A DNA stretch of 41,336 bases from Wandonia sp964447015 (lineage in GTDB: Bacteria; Bacteroidota; Bacteroidia; Flavobacteriales_D; Crocinitomicaceae), in NCBI GenBank assembly GCA_964447015.1, contig CAYUQU010000025.1:1-41336 (forward strand), given 5' to 3'. Made by a program: the position numbers and the translations under genes. Position 1 is the stretch's first letter, and each line of letters opens with the position of its first letter. A model generated the notes under the pieces. It was not told where the DNA came from and ran no database searches. It saw only the letters and a program-made list of their open reading frames with translations. This document shows, piece by piece, positions 15,580 to 24,092 of this stretch.

Positions 15580-18471
15580 ATGAAACATTTTCAAACTTTT
15601 GTTTTTGCTGCATTTTTGCTTATATCTACCCCTATTTTTTCTCAAGGAGGATGGCAGAAAATTTACCCAATGGTTAGTGGAGGACCTAACGGTGATGGAG
15701 TAGAGGCAGTACGTCAAACTCCTGATGGTGGATATATTATTGCAGGAATTACAGAACACAACTCTGGAGCGCATCATAACCGAATTGTCAAAGTAAATTT
15801 TGAAGGAACAATTCAGTGGGATAGTACATACACAAGTGTAGATAATTATTCATGGGCAACAAACATTGAATTAGTTCCTGGAGGCGGATATTATGTTGAA
15901 GGTCGCAGAACTAACCCAGATACTTACAAGTATGAAGTTTATATCCAGCGACTTGATGCTAATGGGAATGAGTTGTGGGTGAGTTTTTACCCTCAAGCAA
16001 CGTACGGTGGCAAAGGCTTTGTTACTCAAGATGGGGGTTACATTTCTTGCAATTATGATTACGACAACGTTAGTTTTCTTGATAGTATAGCTTTAATTAA
16101 AACAAGTCCTTCCGGAAGTATGGATTGGGTTCGAAAATATTCGAATGCAATAGGCATACCCCATTCAATAATTCAAACTGCAAGTGGGGAATATGTTGTT
16201 GAAGGATATAAAAATAACAAAGCATTTTTGTGTAAGTTCGATGCAAATGGAGATTCATTATGGCATCAAATGTATGGTACTGCTGTCAATCATCCAGAAT
16301 ACATCGGTAAAGTTGTCGAGAATGCGGATGGCAGTTTAGTTGTAATAGGCAATGATGCTCTGAATTTTGGAGAACATGATGTCTATCTTTTTAAAACAGA
16401 TGCTGGAGGAGATTTAATTTGGGAAAAACACTACAGTCAAATTTCTGCATTTGGAACTGATTTGGATCTAACTTCTGATGGGGGGTATATCCTCACAGGT
16501 TATAATAATCATGCTGCTACACCTCAAATATTATTGATAAAGGTTGATAGCGAAGGCACACAAGAGTGGTTAAAAGTGTACAATGGTGACGGGGTTGGTC
16601 AGTGGAAAGCGTATAGTGTTCGTCAAACTACCGATGGTGGATACATTGTTGGAGGAGCCAAAGTCGCTAGTTATTACACGAGAAAAAATATGTATCTCAT
16701 AAAGACAGATGAGCTTGGTGAAATATATAGCAATACGCTACAGGGATTTGTGTATGCGGACTTAAATTCAGATTGTATCATGGATGGCGGTGAACATCGA
16801 TTCAATAATTGGTTGATTGAGGTTCAGGGTGACCAGACATTTTGGACATCAACCGACAGCGATGGTTTTTATTGGGTTAGGGTAGCAACAGGAGATTATC
16901 AGATGATTTTCCACCATTCTCCAAACAATCCTTATTGGTCTAATTCAGGGTGTACGACTGATACAATTGACATAAGTATCGTTAATGAACAAACTTTAAT
17001 TGACACTTCTTATGCACTAACTGCAGATGTGTTTTGCCCATTGATGACGGTAAGTATGTCAACTCCATTTTTGAGAAGATGTTTTGATAACACCTATTAC
17101 ATCAATTATTGCAATAACGGAACAGAAGAGGCATTAGACGCACATATCTACGTGAATTTTGACTCCTATCTGATTGTAGATACAGATAATATTCCTGTTG
17201 CGTGGGAATTGATAGCGCCTGGAGTTTATAAACTTAATCTTGGAACTGTTGGTGTGTCTGAATGCGGTGTCATTCCTGTAAATGTTTACGTCTCATGTGA
17301 TGCTGAGTTGGGGCAAACACATTGCAGTAATGCAGCTATTTTCCCTATCTCAAATTGTTTAATGCCTGAATGGACGGGAGCTGTTATCGAAGCAACTGCG
17401 CAATGCATTGAAGATAGTGTTTCGTTTACGTTGTTAAATGTAGGCGAATCGGCAAGTAGCACTCTTGAGTATAAGATTTATCAAAATAACACTATCGTGC
17501 TAATTAATACAGTTAGTTTGGATGTGGAAGAGTTTGTACAAATAGCAATACCCGCAAATGCTGGAGACACATATCGTATTGAAGCTCAACAAGAGGTTGA
17601 TTATCCTTCAATTTTAGGAGATTCTATCGTTACTGTTGCAATTGAAGGTTGTGGAGGTTCAATAAATACTGGATTTGTAACTCAATACTCAAATTATGAT
17701 GGATCTCCTTTTTTGGATATTGACTGTCAAATGAATATTGGAGCCTATGACCCGAATGATAAAAATGGCTTTCCTGTTGGGTATGGTGACGAGCATTATA
17801 TTTATGCAGAGACTAATCTAGAATATAAAATCAGATTTCAAAATACAGGAACAGATACAGCTTTCACTGTAATTATTCACGACACTATTTCGCCTTTCCT
17901 TGACATTACCACATTCCAACCAGGAACAAGTAGTCACAATTATACATGGAGAATTTTTGGTGAAGGAATTCATGCGGTAGAATTTTTATTTAGCGATATC
18001 ATGCTTCCCGATAGTAGTGTAAATGAACCAGGGTCTAATGGTTTTGTGACTTTCAGTATTCGCCAAAAAGAGAATAATACTGTGGGAACAATTATCGAAA
18101 ATACTGCTGGAATCTTCTTTGATTTTAATGAACCAATTATTACCAATACGACGTTCCATGAAATAGGTGAAGATTTTGTTATGATTTCGTTTTTAAGTAT
18201 AGACGAAAATCAAATGACTACAAGTTCAAAAGTCAAAGTATATCCAAACCCATTTGTGGAGTCAACTACGATCGAAATTCAAGACGGTGAAAACAACACT
18301 GGAAAATATTCGATTGTACTATATGATGCATTGGGTAATATTGTGCTCGAGGAGTTTAGCAATGATAAATTGTTCAAGATTTTCAAATCATCTTTGAGTT
18401 CAGGAATTTATTTTTATACTGTGAAAAATAATCTTGAAGTTATAGATAACGGTAAAGTTATCATAAGATAA
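15580..18471 (+). CDS. Large T9SS surface protein with repeats and a DUF7619 domain
   Basis: A 963-residue secreted protein. It has a signal peptide (1-22, ending STPIFSQ), then seven repeats of about 50 residues marked by xxTxDGGYIIxG (first near 47-62, for example RQTPDGGYIIAG, LTSDGGYILTG, RQTTDGGYIVGG), which look like beta-propeller blades. A prealbumin/SdrD-like segment follows (LQGFVYADLNSDCIMDGGEHRF) and then a Cys-rich middle. A DUF7619 domain (about 725-865, GAYDPNDKNGFPVGYG ... ENTAGIFFDFNEPIITNTTFHEI) precedes the T9SS type A sorting tail (VYPNPFVESTTIEIQ ... GIYFYTVKN). No enzyme motif was seen. It follows bioA by 145 bp and has its own promoter, so it is independent of biotin synthesis. 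Confidence 0.85.
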   Translation: MKHFQTFVFAAFLLISTPIFSQGGWQKIYPMVSGGPNGDGVEAVRQTPDGGYIIAGITEHNSGAHHNRIVKVNFEGTIQWDSTYTSVDNYSWATNIELVPGGGYYVEGRRTNPDTYKYEVYIQRLDANGNELWVSFYPQATYGGKGFVTQDGGYISCNYDYDNVSFLDSIALIKTSPSGSMDWVRKYSNAIGIPHSIIQTASGEYVVEGYKNNKAFLCKFDANGDSLWHQMYGTAVNHPEYIGKVVENADGSLVVIGNDALNFGEHDVYLFKTDAGGDLIWEKHYSQISAFGTDLDLTSDGGYILTGYNNHAATPQILLIKVDSEGTQEWLKVYNGDGVGQWKAYSVRQTTDGGYIVGGAKVASYYTRKNMYLIKTDELGEIYSNTLQGFVYADLNSDCIMDGGEHRFNNWLIEVQGDQTFWTSTDSDGFYWVRVATGDYQMIFHHSPNNPYWSNSGCTTDTIDISIVNEQTLIDTSYALTADVFCPLMTVSMSTPFLRRCFDNTYYINYCNNGTEEALDAHIYVNFDSYLIVDTDNIPVAWELIAPGVYKLNLGTVGVSECGVIPVNVYVSCDAELGQTHCSNAAIFPISNCLMPEWTGAVIEATAQCIEDSVSFTLLNVGESASSTLEYKIYQNNTIVLINTVSLDVEEFVQIAIPANAGDTYRIEAQQEVDYPSILGDSIVTVAIEGCGGSINTGFVTQYSNYDGSPFLDIDCQMNIGAYDPNDKNGFPVGYGDEHYIYAETNLEYKIRFQNTGTDTAFTVIIHDTISPFLDITTFQPGTSSHNYTWRIFGEGIHAVEFLFSDIMLPDSSVNEPGSNGFVTFSIRQKENNTVGTIIENTAGIFFDFNEPIITNTTFHEIGEDFVMISFLSIDENQMTTSSKVKVYPNPFVESTTIEIQDGENNTGKYSIVLYDALGNIVLEEFSNDKLFKIFKSSLSSGIYFYTVKNNLEVIDNGKVIIR

Positions 18472-18475
18472 GCCG

Positions 18476-18504
18476 CACTTAATCAAGTGATTTGTTTTTT
18501 TTTT
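18476..18504 (+). terminator. Probable terminator after the T9SS protein gene
   Basis: A short stem CACTT-AATC-AAGTG (18476-18489) is followed within 5 nt by a run of T residues ending at 18504. It sits 4 bp after the stop codon. The stem is only 5 bp, so it may be weak. Confidence 0.5.
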
Positions 18505-18596
18505 GGTTTAGATGACAATGATTTTTTTTCAAAATATCTGTAACCTATTTCAATTAGCTGTAGTCAAAGCTATAGTATTAATTAAAAAACTGAATT

Positions 18597-18941
18597 ATGG
18601 ATATTGAAGCAATTTTAGCATTACTTATACCTTTTGCAGGTATGGCATTGGCTTTTGGCATTGTTTACGTGAATAGAACACAAAAGACTCGTGAAAAACT
18701 AGCTATGTTGGAAAAGGGGTTTTCTCCTGAAGACATCAAAGCGGTTTATGAAGCAAAGAACAAACCGGAGAAGAGTAACAGTCCTTATTTGTGGATTGGT
18801 GCAGGATTGGGTTTACTTGTAGGACATGGACTTACAATGGTAATATCAATCGATAAAGTATTTGCTTATTTGACTTGTGCATTTTTATTTGCAGGAATAG
18901 CTTTGCTTATTCAGCGAAAATTTGATAAAACTCAAGCATAA
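18597..18941 (+). CDS. Small three-TM protein, DUF6249-like
   Basis: A 114-residue membrane protein with three hydrophobic segments (about 5-25, 64-83 and 88-106) and a charged loop REKLAMLEKGFSPEDIKAVYEAKNK in between. The sequence RTREKLAMLEKGF is like DUF6249 proteins often seen next to ECF sigma factors. The sigma gene starts 3 bp after its stop, with the TTG start overlapping no coding, so the two are an operon. Function unknown. Confidence 0.75.
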   Translation: MDIEAILALLIPFAGMALAFGIVYVNRTQKTREKLAMLEKGFSPEDIKAVYEAKNKPEKSNSPYLWIGAGLGLLVGHGLTMVISIDKVFAYLTCAFLFAGIALLIQRKFDKTQA

Positions 18942-18944
18942 TTT

Positions 18945-19496
18945 TTGAGTGACTTAGAGCTAATAGAACAGATTCTCAAAGGAGAAAACCATGCTTTTAC
19001 GACCTTGGTCAATAAGCATAAAGACATGACTTATTCCCTTGCGTTGAGAATCACTCAAGATGTAGAGCTGGCTGAAGAAATTGCACAAGATGTGTTTACA
19101 AAGGTATATTTTGGACTCAAGGATTTTAACCGCGAGTCCAAATTTACCACTTGGCTTTATCGAATTGTAATCAACACGAGCTATACTGCTTTGCGTCAAA
19201 AGAAGCCTTATGAGAAGGTGAGTTATGAAGATAATTTTATAGAAATAGGTCATTCTATTGACGGTTTTGAATTGCTCAAACAAGAAGACAGAAATAAGAG
19301 CATCCACTTGGCGTTGGATGAACTAGAAAAGATGGAAGCTGTGATCTTAACCTTGTTTTATCTTGAAGAATATTCGATCCAAGAGATGGTTGAAATGACA
19401 GGGCTAAGTCAGGCAAATGTAAAAGTAAAACTGCATCGAGCGAGAAAGAAGTTAGCTGAAGTTATCCAATCTAAATTTGTTGAACTCATTGATTAA
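18945..19496 (+). CDS. ECF-type RNA polymerase sigma factor
   Basis: A 183-residue sigma-70 protein. Region 2 is at about 13-80 (HKDMTYSLALRITQDVELAEEIAQDVFTKVY, FTTWLYRIVINTSYTALRQKK). Region 4 is at about 125-175 with the helix-turn-helix EYSIQEMVEMTGLSQANVKVKLHRARKKL. The likely start is the TTG at 18945 (MSDLELIEQIL), since it gives a normal N-terminus and follows the previous stop by 3 bp. The next gene begins 4 bp after the stop, so the order membrane protein, sigma, membrane protein is one operon. Its target genes are not visible. Confidence 0.92.
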   Translation: MSDLELIEQILKGENHAFTTLVNKHKDMTYSLALRITQDVELAEEIAQDVFTKVYFGLKDFNRESKFTTWLYRIVINTSYTALRQKKPYEKVSYEDNFIEIGHSIDGFELLKQEDRNKSIHLALDELEKMEAVILTLFYLEEYSIQEMVEMTGLSQANVKVKLHRARKKLAEVIQSKFVELID

Positions 19497-19500
19497 TCGC

Positions 19501-19887
19501 ATGAAAGAAGAAATTAAAAATAGCATAAAAGCGAGCTTTGTAAATGAGCCAAGTGTAGATTTTACATCTGCGGTTATGCAGCGCATCGAAGCGGAGAAAA
19601 AAGCTAAGAGTTCAACAAAAGAACCTGTAAGCCTTTGGGTTTATGTAATCTTATTCTGTATTGTTGGGGCGCCGATTTGTCTGATTGTTGGGTATGCTAT
19701 TTTTCAAAATTTCACCTTTACTATTCCCGAAGTTTCCCTACCTACATTTGAAATTTCTCAACAATGGAACATTGGACAATTTTTCGTTGATGCGTTGCCT
19801 TATACTTTGTTTCTATTGGTGTTTTGTGGGATTGTGTTTATGAATAGATTAAGGGATTTATGGAATTCGAATTTGAATAAAGTTTAG
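19501..19887 (+). CDS. Two-TM protein downstream of the sigma factor
   Basis: A 128-residue protein. The basic N-terminus (MKEEIKNSIKASFVNEPSVDFTSAVMQRIEAEKKAKS) resembles the short cytoplasmic segment that anti-sigma factors use to hold their sigma. It is followed by two membrane segments (about 44-68 and 94-114). An in-frame TTG at 19477 would overlap the sigma gene and add 8 residues; I chose ATG 19501. The location 4 bp after the ECF gene makes an anti-sigma role plausible but unproven. I saw no zinc-binding motif. Confidence 0.7.
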   Translation: MKEEIKNSIKASFVNEPSVDFTSAVMQRIEAEKKAKSSTKEPVSLWVYVILFCIVGAPICLIVGYAIFQNFTFTIPEVSLPTFEISQQWNIGQFFVDALPYTLFLLVFCGIVFMNRLRDLWNSNLNKV

Positions 19888-19956
19888 TTGATTTTTCCTG
19901 ATTGAAGAGTTTGAGGTTTGAGGGCTTCAGATGTCACAATTTTAATACAAATTCAC

Positions 19957-19964
19957 TATCTTTG
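19957..19964 (+). promoter_or_regulatory. ffh -7 element TATCTTTG
   Basis: TATCTTTG is a perfect TAnnTTTG match 26 nt before the ffh ATG. No TTG was seen at the expected upstream distance, so only the -7 part is supported. Confidence 0.4.
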
Positions 19965-19990
19965 CACCCAATAAATTCAATTCGAGGGAA

Positions 19991-21346
19991 ATGTTTGAAA
20001 ATCTTACGGACAAATTTGAGAGAGCGTTTAAAGTTCTAAAAGGACACGGTCAGATTACGGAAATAAACGTAGCTGAAACATTGAAAGAAGTGCGTCGTGC
20101 ATTGCTTGATGCCGATGTCAACTTTAAAACAGCTAAAGAATTTACTCAAACAGTAAAGGAAAAAGCCATTGGTCGTAATGTATTGACTACAGTTTCTCCT
20201 GGGCAATTGCTAACTAAAATCTGCCACGAAGAGTTGGTAGAATTGATGGGTGGGCAAGAAGCTGAATTGAAATATCAAGGAAGTCCAGGTATTATTTTAA
20301 TGTCAGGTCTGCAAGGTTCGGGTAAAACGACCTTCTCAGGTAAATTGGCAAATTTCCTTAAAACAAAAAAAGGTAAAAATCCGCTTTTAGTAGCTTGTGA
20401 CGTGTATCGTCCAGCGGCAATTGATCAGTTGCATGTGCTTGGTGAGCAGCTTGGAATAGAAGTTTACTCGAATAGAGAAGAGAAAAATCCAGTTAAAATT
20501 GCGGAAGAAGCAATCAAATATGCTAAGAGTAAATCATTTAATGTTGTTATTGTCGATACCGCAGGTCGTTTAGCTGTTGATGCAGCGATGATGGACGAGA
20601 TTGAAGCAATTAAAAAAGCGCTTAATCCATCTGAGACTTTGTTTGTAGTAGATTCGATGACAGGTCAAGATGCTGTGAATACAGCTAAAGCCTTTAATGA
20701 TCGAATCAATTTTGATGGTGTTATCTTAACAAAGTTAGATGGTGATACGCGTGGTGGTGCTGCACTTTCGATTAAAGCTGTTGTGGATAAGCCGATTAAG
20801 TTTGTAGGTACGGGAGAGAAAATGGATGCACTTGATGTATTCTACCCTCAACGTATGGCTGACCGTATTCTTGGAATGGGTGACGTTGTATCGCTTGTTG
20901 AACGTGCTCAAGAACAATTTGACGAGGCGGAAGCGCGAAAACTTCAAAAGAAAATCCAAAAGAACCAATTTGACTTCAACGACTTTTTAGGTCAGTTGCA
21001 GCAAATTAAGAAAATGGGTAATGTGAAGGATTTACTTGGCATGGTTCCAGGAATGGGCAAAGCGATGAAGAATGTAGATATCGAAGATGATGCCTTCAAA
21101 CACATCGAAGCAATTATCTATTCAATGACCCCAGAAGAACGTACAAATCCAGCAATACTGAACGGAAACAGAAAAAAACGACTTGCAGCTGGTTCTGGAA
21201 CAAACATTCAGGAAGTAAACAAACTCATCAAACAGTTTGAAGACACCCGTAAAATGATGAAGATGATGGGGAACAAGCAGGAAATGATGAAGATGATGAA
21301 ACAAATGAAAAACATGCCTGGCGGTGGCGGAATGCCGGGAATGTAG
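19991..21346 (+). CDS. ffh: Signal recognition particle protein Ffh
   Basis: Ffh is the GTPase of the signal recognition particle: it binds 4.5S RNA and signal sequences of nascent membrane proteins and docks to FtsY. This 451-residue protein has the helical N domain, then the G domain with P-loop GLQGSGKTT (106-114), VVIVDTAGRL, TKLDGDTRGGAALS and a C-terminal M domain (about 300-451) rich in Met (KMMKMMGNKQEMMKMMKQMKNM), ending GGGGMPGM. The length is normal. The gene stands alone and ends in a strong terminator. Confidence 0.97.
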   Translation: MFENLTDKFERAFKVLKGHGQITEINVAETLKEVRRALLDADVNFKTAKEFTQTVKEKAIGRNVLTTVSPGQLLTKICHEELVELMGGQEAELKYQGSPGIILMSGLQGSGKTTFSGKLANFLKTKKGKNPLLVACDVYRPAAIDQLHVLGEQLGIEVYSNREEKNPVKIAEEAIKYAKSKSFNVVIVDTAGRLAVDAAMMDEIEAIKKALNPSETLFVVDSMTGQDAVNTAKAFNDRINFDGVILTKLDGDTRGGAALSIKAVVDKPIKFVGTGEKMDALDVFYPQRMADRILGMGDVVSLVERAQEQFDEAEARKLQKKIQKNQFDFNDFLGQLQQIKKMGNVKDLLGMVPGMGKAMKNVDIEDDAFKHIEAIIYSMTPEERTNPAILNGNRKKRLAAGSGTNIQEVNKLIKQFEDTRKMMKMMGNKQEMMKMMKQMKNMPGGGGMPGM

Positions 21347-21367
21347 TTTACCATATTACTTTAATTG

Positions 21368-21402
21368 AAAAAGGCTATTTCGAATTTCGAAATAGCCTTT
21401 TT
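21368..21402. terminator. Strong bidirectional terminator after ffh
   Basis: AAAAAGGCTATTTCGAA (21368-21384) pairs perfectly with TTCGAAATAGCCTTTTT (21386-21402). Either strand gives a stem followed by T residues. It lies between the convergent ffh and the repeat-rich gene ending at 21424. Confidence 0.9.
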
Positions 21403-21423
21403 GCTTATACAATTTAAGTGGTA

Positions 21424-22032
21424 TTATTTTTTTCCACCACCTTTGCCTTTTCCTCCTCCAGATTTCGATCCAGAATTGCCTTTTGGTTTTGAATTACCTG
21501 GTTTAGGTCCTACGTTACCTTTTGGTTCTGATTTACCCGGCTTTGGCCCTACATTACCTTTAGATCCTGAGTTCCCTGGTTTAGGTTCTGCTTTACCCTT
21601 TGATCCAGAATTGCCTGGTTTTGGGCTAGCATTACCTTTGTTTCCTGGATGTGGTGGATATATAACCTGCCCTTTTGGTCTAGGAAGCGAATTAGGAGCT
21701 TTGTATTTTACGCGATGCTGTTCGTTAAATCGATAAGGCGTTGGCGTAATTATACTTAACTCTACTTTAGGTGCTGCTCTTAATAATGGTAGAGGAATTG
21801 CTGGAGGAAGACGGTGCGAAATAATCCACCTGTCCCCACTCAAGAAATAATAAGAATTTCTGTGAACATCAAAATATATGTTCAAGCTTGGGAAATAAAC
21901 GTGTTGTGTTTTTGCTCTATATCCGTGCGCAGGTGCCCAAGGTGGTGGTCCTCCGCCGCGACCAGATTGAGAAAAAGTAGGAACAGAAAATGCCAGTAAT
22001 ACTGACATTAATGTGACTTTAATTGCATTCAT
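21424..22032 (-). CDS. Secreted Gly/Pro/Lys-rich repeat protein
   Basis: A 202-residue protein with a signal peptide (1-22, ending FSVPTFSQ). A middle region (about 30-110) has THQHVYFPSLNIYFDVHRNSYYF-like and GDRWIISHRLPP sequence, the aromatic pattern of small exported Bacteroidota proteins. From about 125 to 180 are 13-residue repeats (GNxxPKPGNSxxK), and the protein ends in a Gly/Lys tail (GGGKGKGGGKK). It has no enzyme motif. The repeats are basic and flexible, so binding to acidic polymer or cell wall is possible but not shown. The 5' region carries a 14-bp inverted repeat. Confidence 0.7.
   Translation of the reverse strand: MNAIKVTLMSVLLAFSVPTFSQSGRGGGPPPWAPAHGYRAKTQHVYFPSLNIYFDVHRNSYYFLSGDRWIISHRLPPAIPLPLLRAAPKVELSIITPTPYRFNEQHRVKYKAPNSLPRPKGQVIYPPHPGNKGNASPKPGNSGSKGKAEPKPGNSGSKGNVGPKPGKSEPKGNVGPKPGNSKPKGNSGSKSGGGKGKGGGKK
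21458..21652 (-). repeat. 39-bp tandem coding repeats
   Basis: Units of 39 bp begin at about 21458, 21497, 21536, 21575 and 21614 (plus strand, first unit most divergent), each encoding one 13-residue repeat of the secreted protein. The copies differ mainly at third positions, so the array is old rather than a recent expansion. Confidence 0.75.
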
Positions 22033-22053
22033 AATTTTCTCATTTTTGTTTGT

Positions 22054-22099
22054 ATTAAGTTAAAAACAATTTTGCCAGTATGTTAGTTTTTAACTTAAT
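22054..22099. repeat. 14-bp perfect inverted repeat in the leader
   Basis: ATTAAGTTAAAAAC (22054-22067) pairs with GTTTTTAACTTAAT (22086-22099) across an 18-nt loop. It lies 22-67 nt upstream of the start of the repeat-rich secreted protein at 22032. It may be a leader hairpin or a protein-binding site. Confidence 0.65.
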
Positions 22100-22180
22100 T
22101 TGGGATCAGAAAAAAGGTTATAATAATGCAATAATGTGTTGAGTTTCCAGTTGAATTTAGACTAATTAATCGAGTTGACC

Positions 22181-23992
22181 TTAGTCTGCATCTATCATTA
22201 TACAAACTTTATGCATCTGCTTTAGTTGCTTATTCAACGCAAGTTCTAATTCGCGAATTTCACTTAAATACGTTTTTACTCGCGTTTCATTTTTATCCAC
22301 TGTAGAGTAGTGTGCAGCAACTTCTTTGGCTAACTTTTCGATGTTTGGCTCGAAATGATTTATTGCGGCTTCAATTCTCTTTTTAAGATAATCTTGGGTG
22401 CCATTACGCGAAAATATGCGGTTGAGTTGTTCTAAGAATTTGTCAGAAACTTCTTTTTCTTTTAACACGTCAAGAAATATCTCCTTTGCCCAACTGTCGT
22501 ATTTATGTTTTTTCGACTTTTTCTTTTCTGATAAATAGGATTCTAAATGCCTTTTAAAAAGAAAAAGTAAATCCGAAAAGTCAAAACTTCTCAATGCATA
22601 GTTTTTGAAATATTCAGTTGAATCATTCTCAAAAATGGTCTCGAGTTTCGATAAATCAGGTTTGGTTTTGTTAAATTCCTGAATGTGTCTGTCGACTTTT
22701 AAGCTGTCGTAATTTACAGGAGTAGTTAACACCAATCCATCCAAAGAACGCAGACGTGAAAGCGCCACATAAACCTGTCCTGGAGCAAATGCTTTACCCA
22801 CATCGACTATTGCGCGGTCAAATGTTAATCCTTGACTTTTGTGCACTGTAATTGCCCAAGCAAGTTTTATGGGGAATTGTGTATAAGTACCAGCAATTTT
22901 CTCTTCGATATCTCCCGTTTCTTCATCTACGGAGTATTGTTTGTTTTCCCAGATATAGGTGTCCACTTTTACAGGCTTGCTGCCGTCGTCAAATTCGACG
23001 TAAATTTTGCCTTCATCGATAGAAGATATTTTACCAATTTTTCCGTTGAAATAGCGCTGTGCACCAGTGATGTCATTTTTGATAAACATCACTTGTGCTC
23101 CTATTTTCAATTCTAAATCATAATCAATTGGATAGGTGTACTCACTGAAGTTACCATCAACAACCGCTTCAAAATAGTGCGATTTTCCCTCAAGTTTATC
23201 AAGCTCGAATCGGTTTAGCTGATCTGCTTGATAGTTGTGCGTAGTTAAGCGAATAAAATTCTCTGTTTCTCCAGGTACAAAGTCAGGTTTATAGTATTGG
23301 TTCAATAACTGATTGTCTGTTTTTGTGACCGTATTATTTCTCAGGTTGTTTAACAATGCAATGAATACATCATCCCCTTGACGATAAATTTTGTCCAATT
23401 CCAGATATACAGGAGGATTTTCCCGTAAAGCCTGTGCCTCAAAGAAGAATGGGGTAGAATAATAAATCTTCAACACCTTCATTTCTGTGTCGTGAACGAC
23501 AGGAGGGAGTTGCAAAAGATCACCAATAAATAATAATTGCACTCCGCCAAAAGGAATGTTTTTCTTTCTTCTGATGTGGCGTAAAATAGTATCTATGGCA
23601 TCCAATAAATCTGCACGAAGCATACTCACTTCATCTATAATTAGCAGTTCAACCTCACGAAGAAGCTTTCGCTTTACTTCATTCATTCGATGCTCCTTTA
23701 AAAGTGAATTTGGCGTGTGTATTTTACCTTTTTCTGTATACAAATTTGAGCTAAAATTGTCAGGTACAAAAGCACCAAATGGAAGTTGAAAAAGCGAATG
23801 CAAGGTGACTCCACCAGCGTTAATTGCTGCAATACCTGTTGGTGCAGCAACGATAGTTTGTTTAAAGCTATTTTGACTGATTTCTTTTAGAAAAGTTGTT
23901 TTTCCCGTTCCAGCTTTTCCTGTTAAGAAAACATGCCGCTCAGTGCCATTGACGAATTTAGAAGCTATTTCAGCTATTGAAGTTGTGTTCAT
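22181..23992 (-). CDS. PIF1-like DNA helicase
   Basis: A 603-residue superfamily-1 helicase of the PIF1/RecD-like group. Motifs in order are Walker A LTGKAGTGKTT (23-33), Ia APTGIAAINAGGVTLHSLF, Walker B LLIIDEVSMLRAD, GDLLQLPPV and the C-terminal VHKSQGLTFDRAIVD ... VYVALSRLRSLDGLVL. It would unwind DNA 5'-3' in replication or repair. A helical extension (about 440-603) with many Lys and Glu ends the protein and is larger than the minimal helicase. There are two close hairpins upstream but no visible partner gene. Confidence 0.88.
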   Translation of the reverse strand: MNTTSIAEIASKFVNGTERHVFLTGKAGTGKTTFLKEISQNSFKQTIVAAPTGIAAINAGGVTLHSLFQLPFGAFVPDNFSSNLYTEKGKIHTPNSLLKEHRMNEVKRKLLREVELLIIDEVSMLRADLLDAIDTILRHIRRKKNIPFGGVQLLFIGDLLQLPPVVHDTEMKVLKIYYSTPFFFEAQALRENPPVYLELDKIYRQGDDVFIALLNNLRNNTVTKTDNQLLNQYYKPDFVPGETENFIRLTTHNYQADQLNRFELDKLEGKSHYFEAVVDGNFSEYTYPIDYDLELKIGAQVMFIKNDITGAQRYFNGKIGKISSIDEGKIYVEFDDGSKPVKVDTYIWENKQYSVDEETGDIEEKIAGTYTQFPIKLAWAITVHKSQGLTFDRAIVDVGKAFAPGQVYVALSRLRSLDGLVLTTPVNYDSLKVDRHIQEFNKTKPDLSKLETIFENDSTEYFKNYALRSFDFSDLLFLFKRHLESYLSEKKKSKKHKYDSWAKEIFLDVLKEKEVSDKFLEQLNRIFSRNGTQDYLKKRIEAAINHFEPNIEKLAKEVAAHYSTVDKNETRVKTYLSEIRELELALNKQLKQMHKVCIMIDAD

Positions 23993-24035
23993 TTTTGAAT
24001 TACTTAGGTTAGGTAAAGCGAATTTAAGAAAAAAA

Positions 24036-24068
24036 GCAAAGGCTGCTTCAAATGAAACAGCCTTTTGC
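24036..24068 (-). terminator. Terminator of the T9SS protein gene at 24093
   Basis: AGGCTGCTTCA pairs with TGAAACAGCCT (one mismatch; extended by GCAAA/TTTTGC). On the minus strand the stem is followed by a run of seven T residues, typical of an intrinsic terminator. Confidence 0.8.
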
Positions 24069-24092
24069 TAAAATTAATTGAAGAATCTATGA

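Noticed and set aside
22145..22180. Terminator for the PIF1-like helicase gene
   Set aside because: Only a 6-bp AGACTA/TAGTCT stem with a long loop and no T tract on the minus strand.
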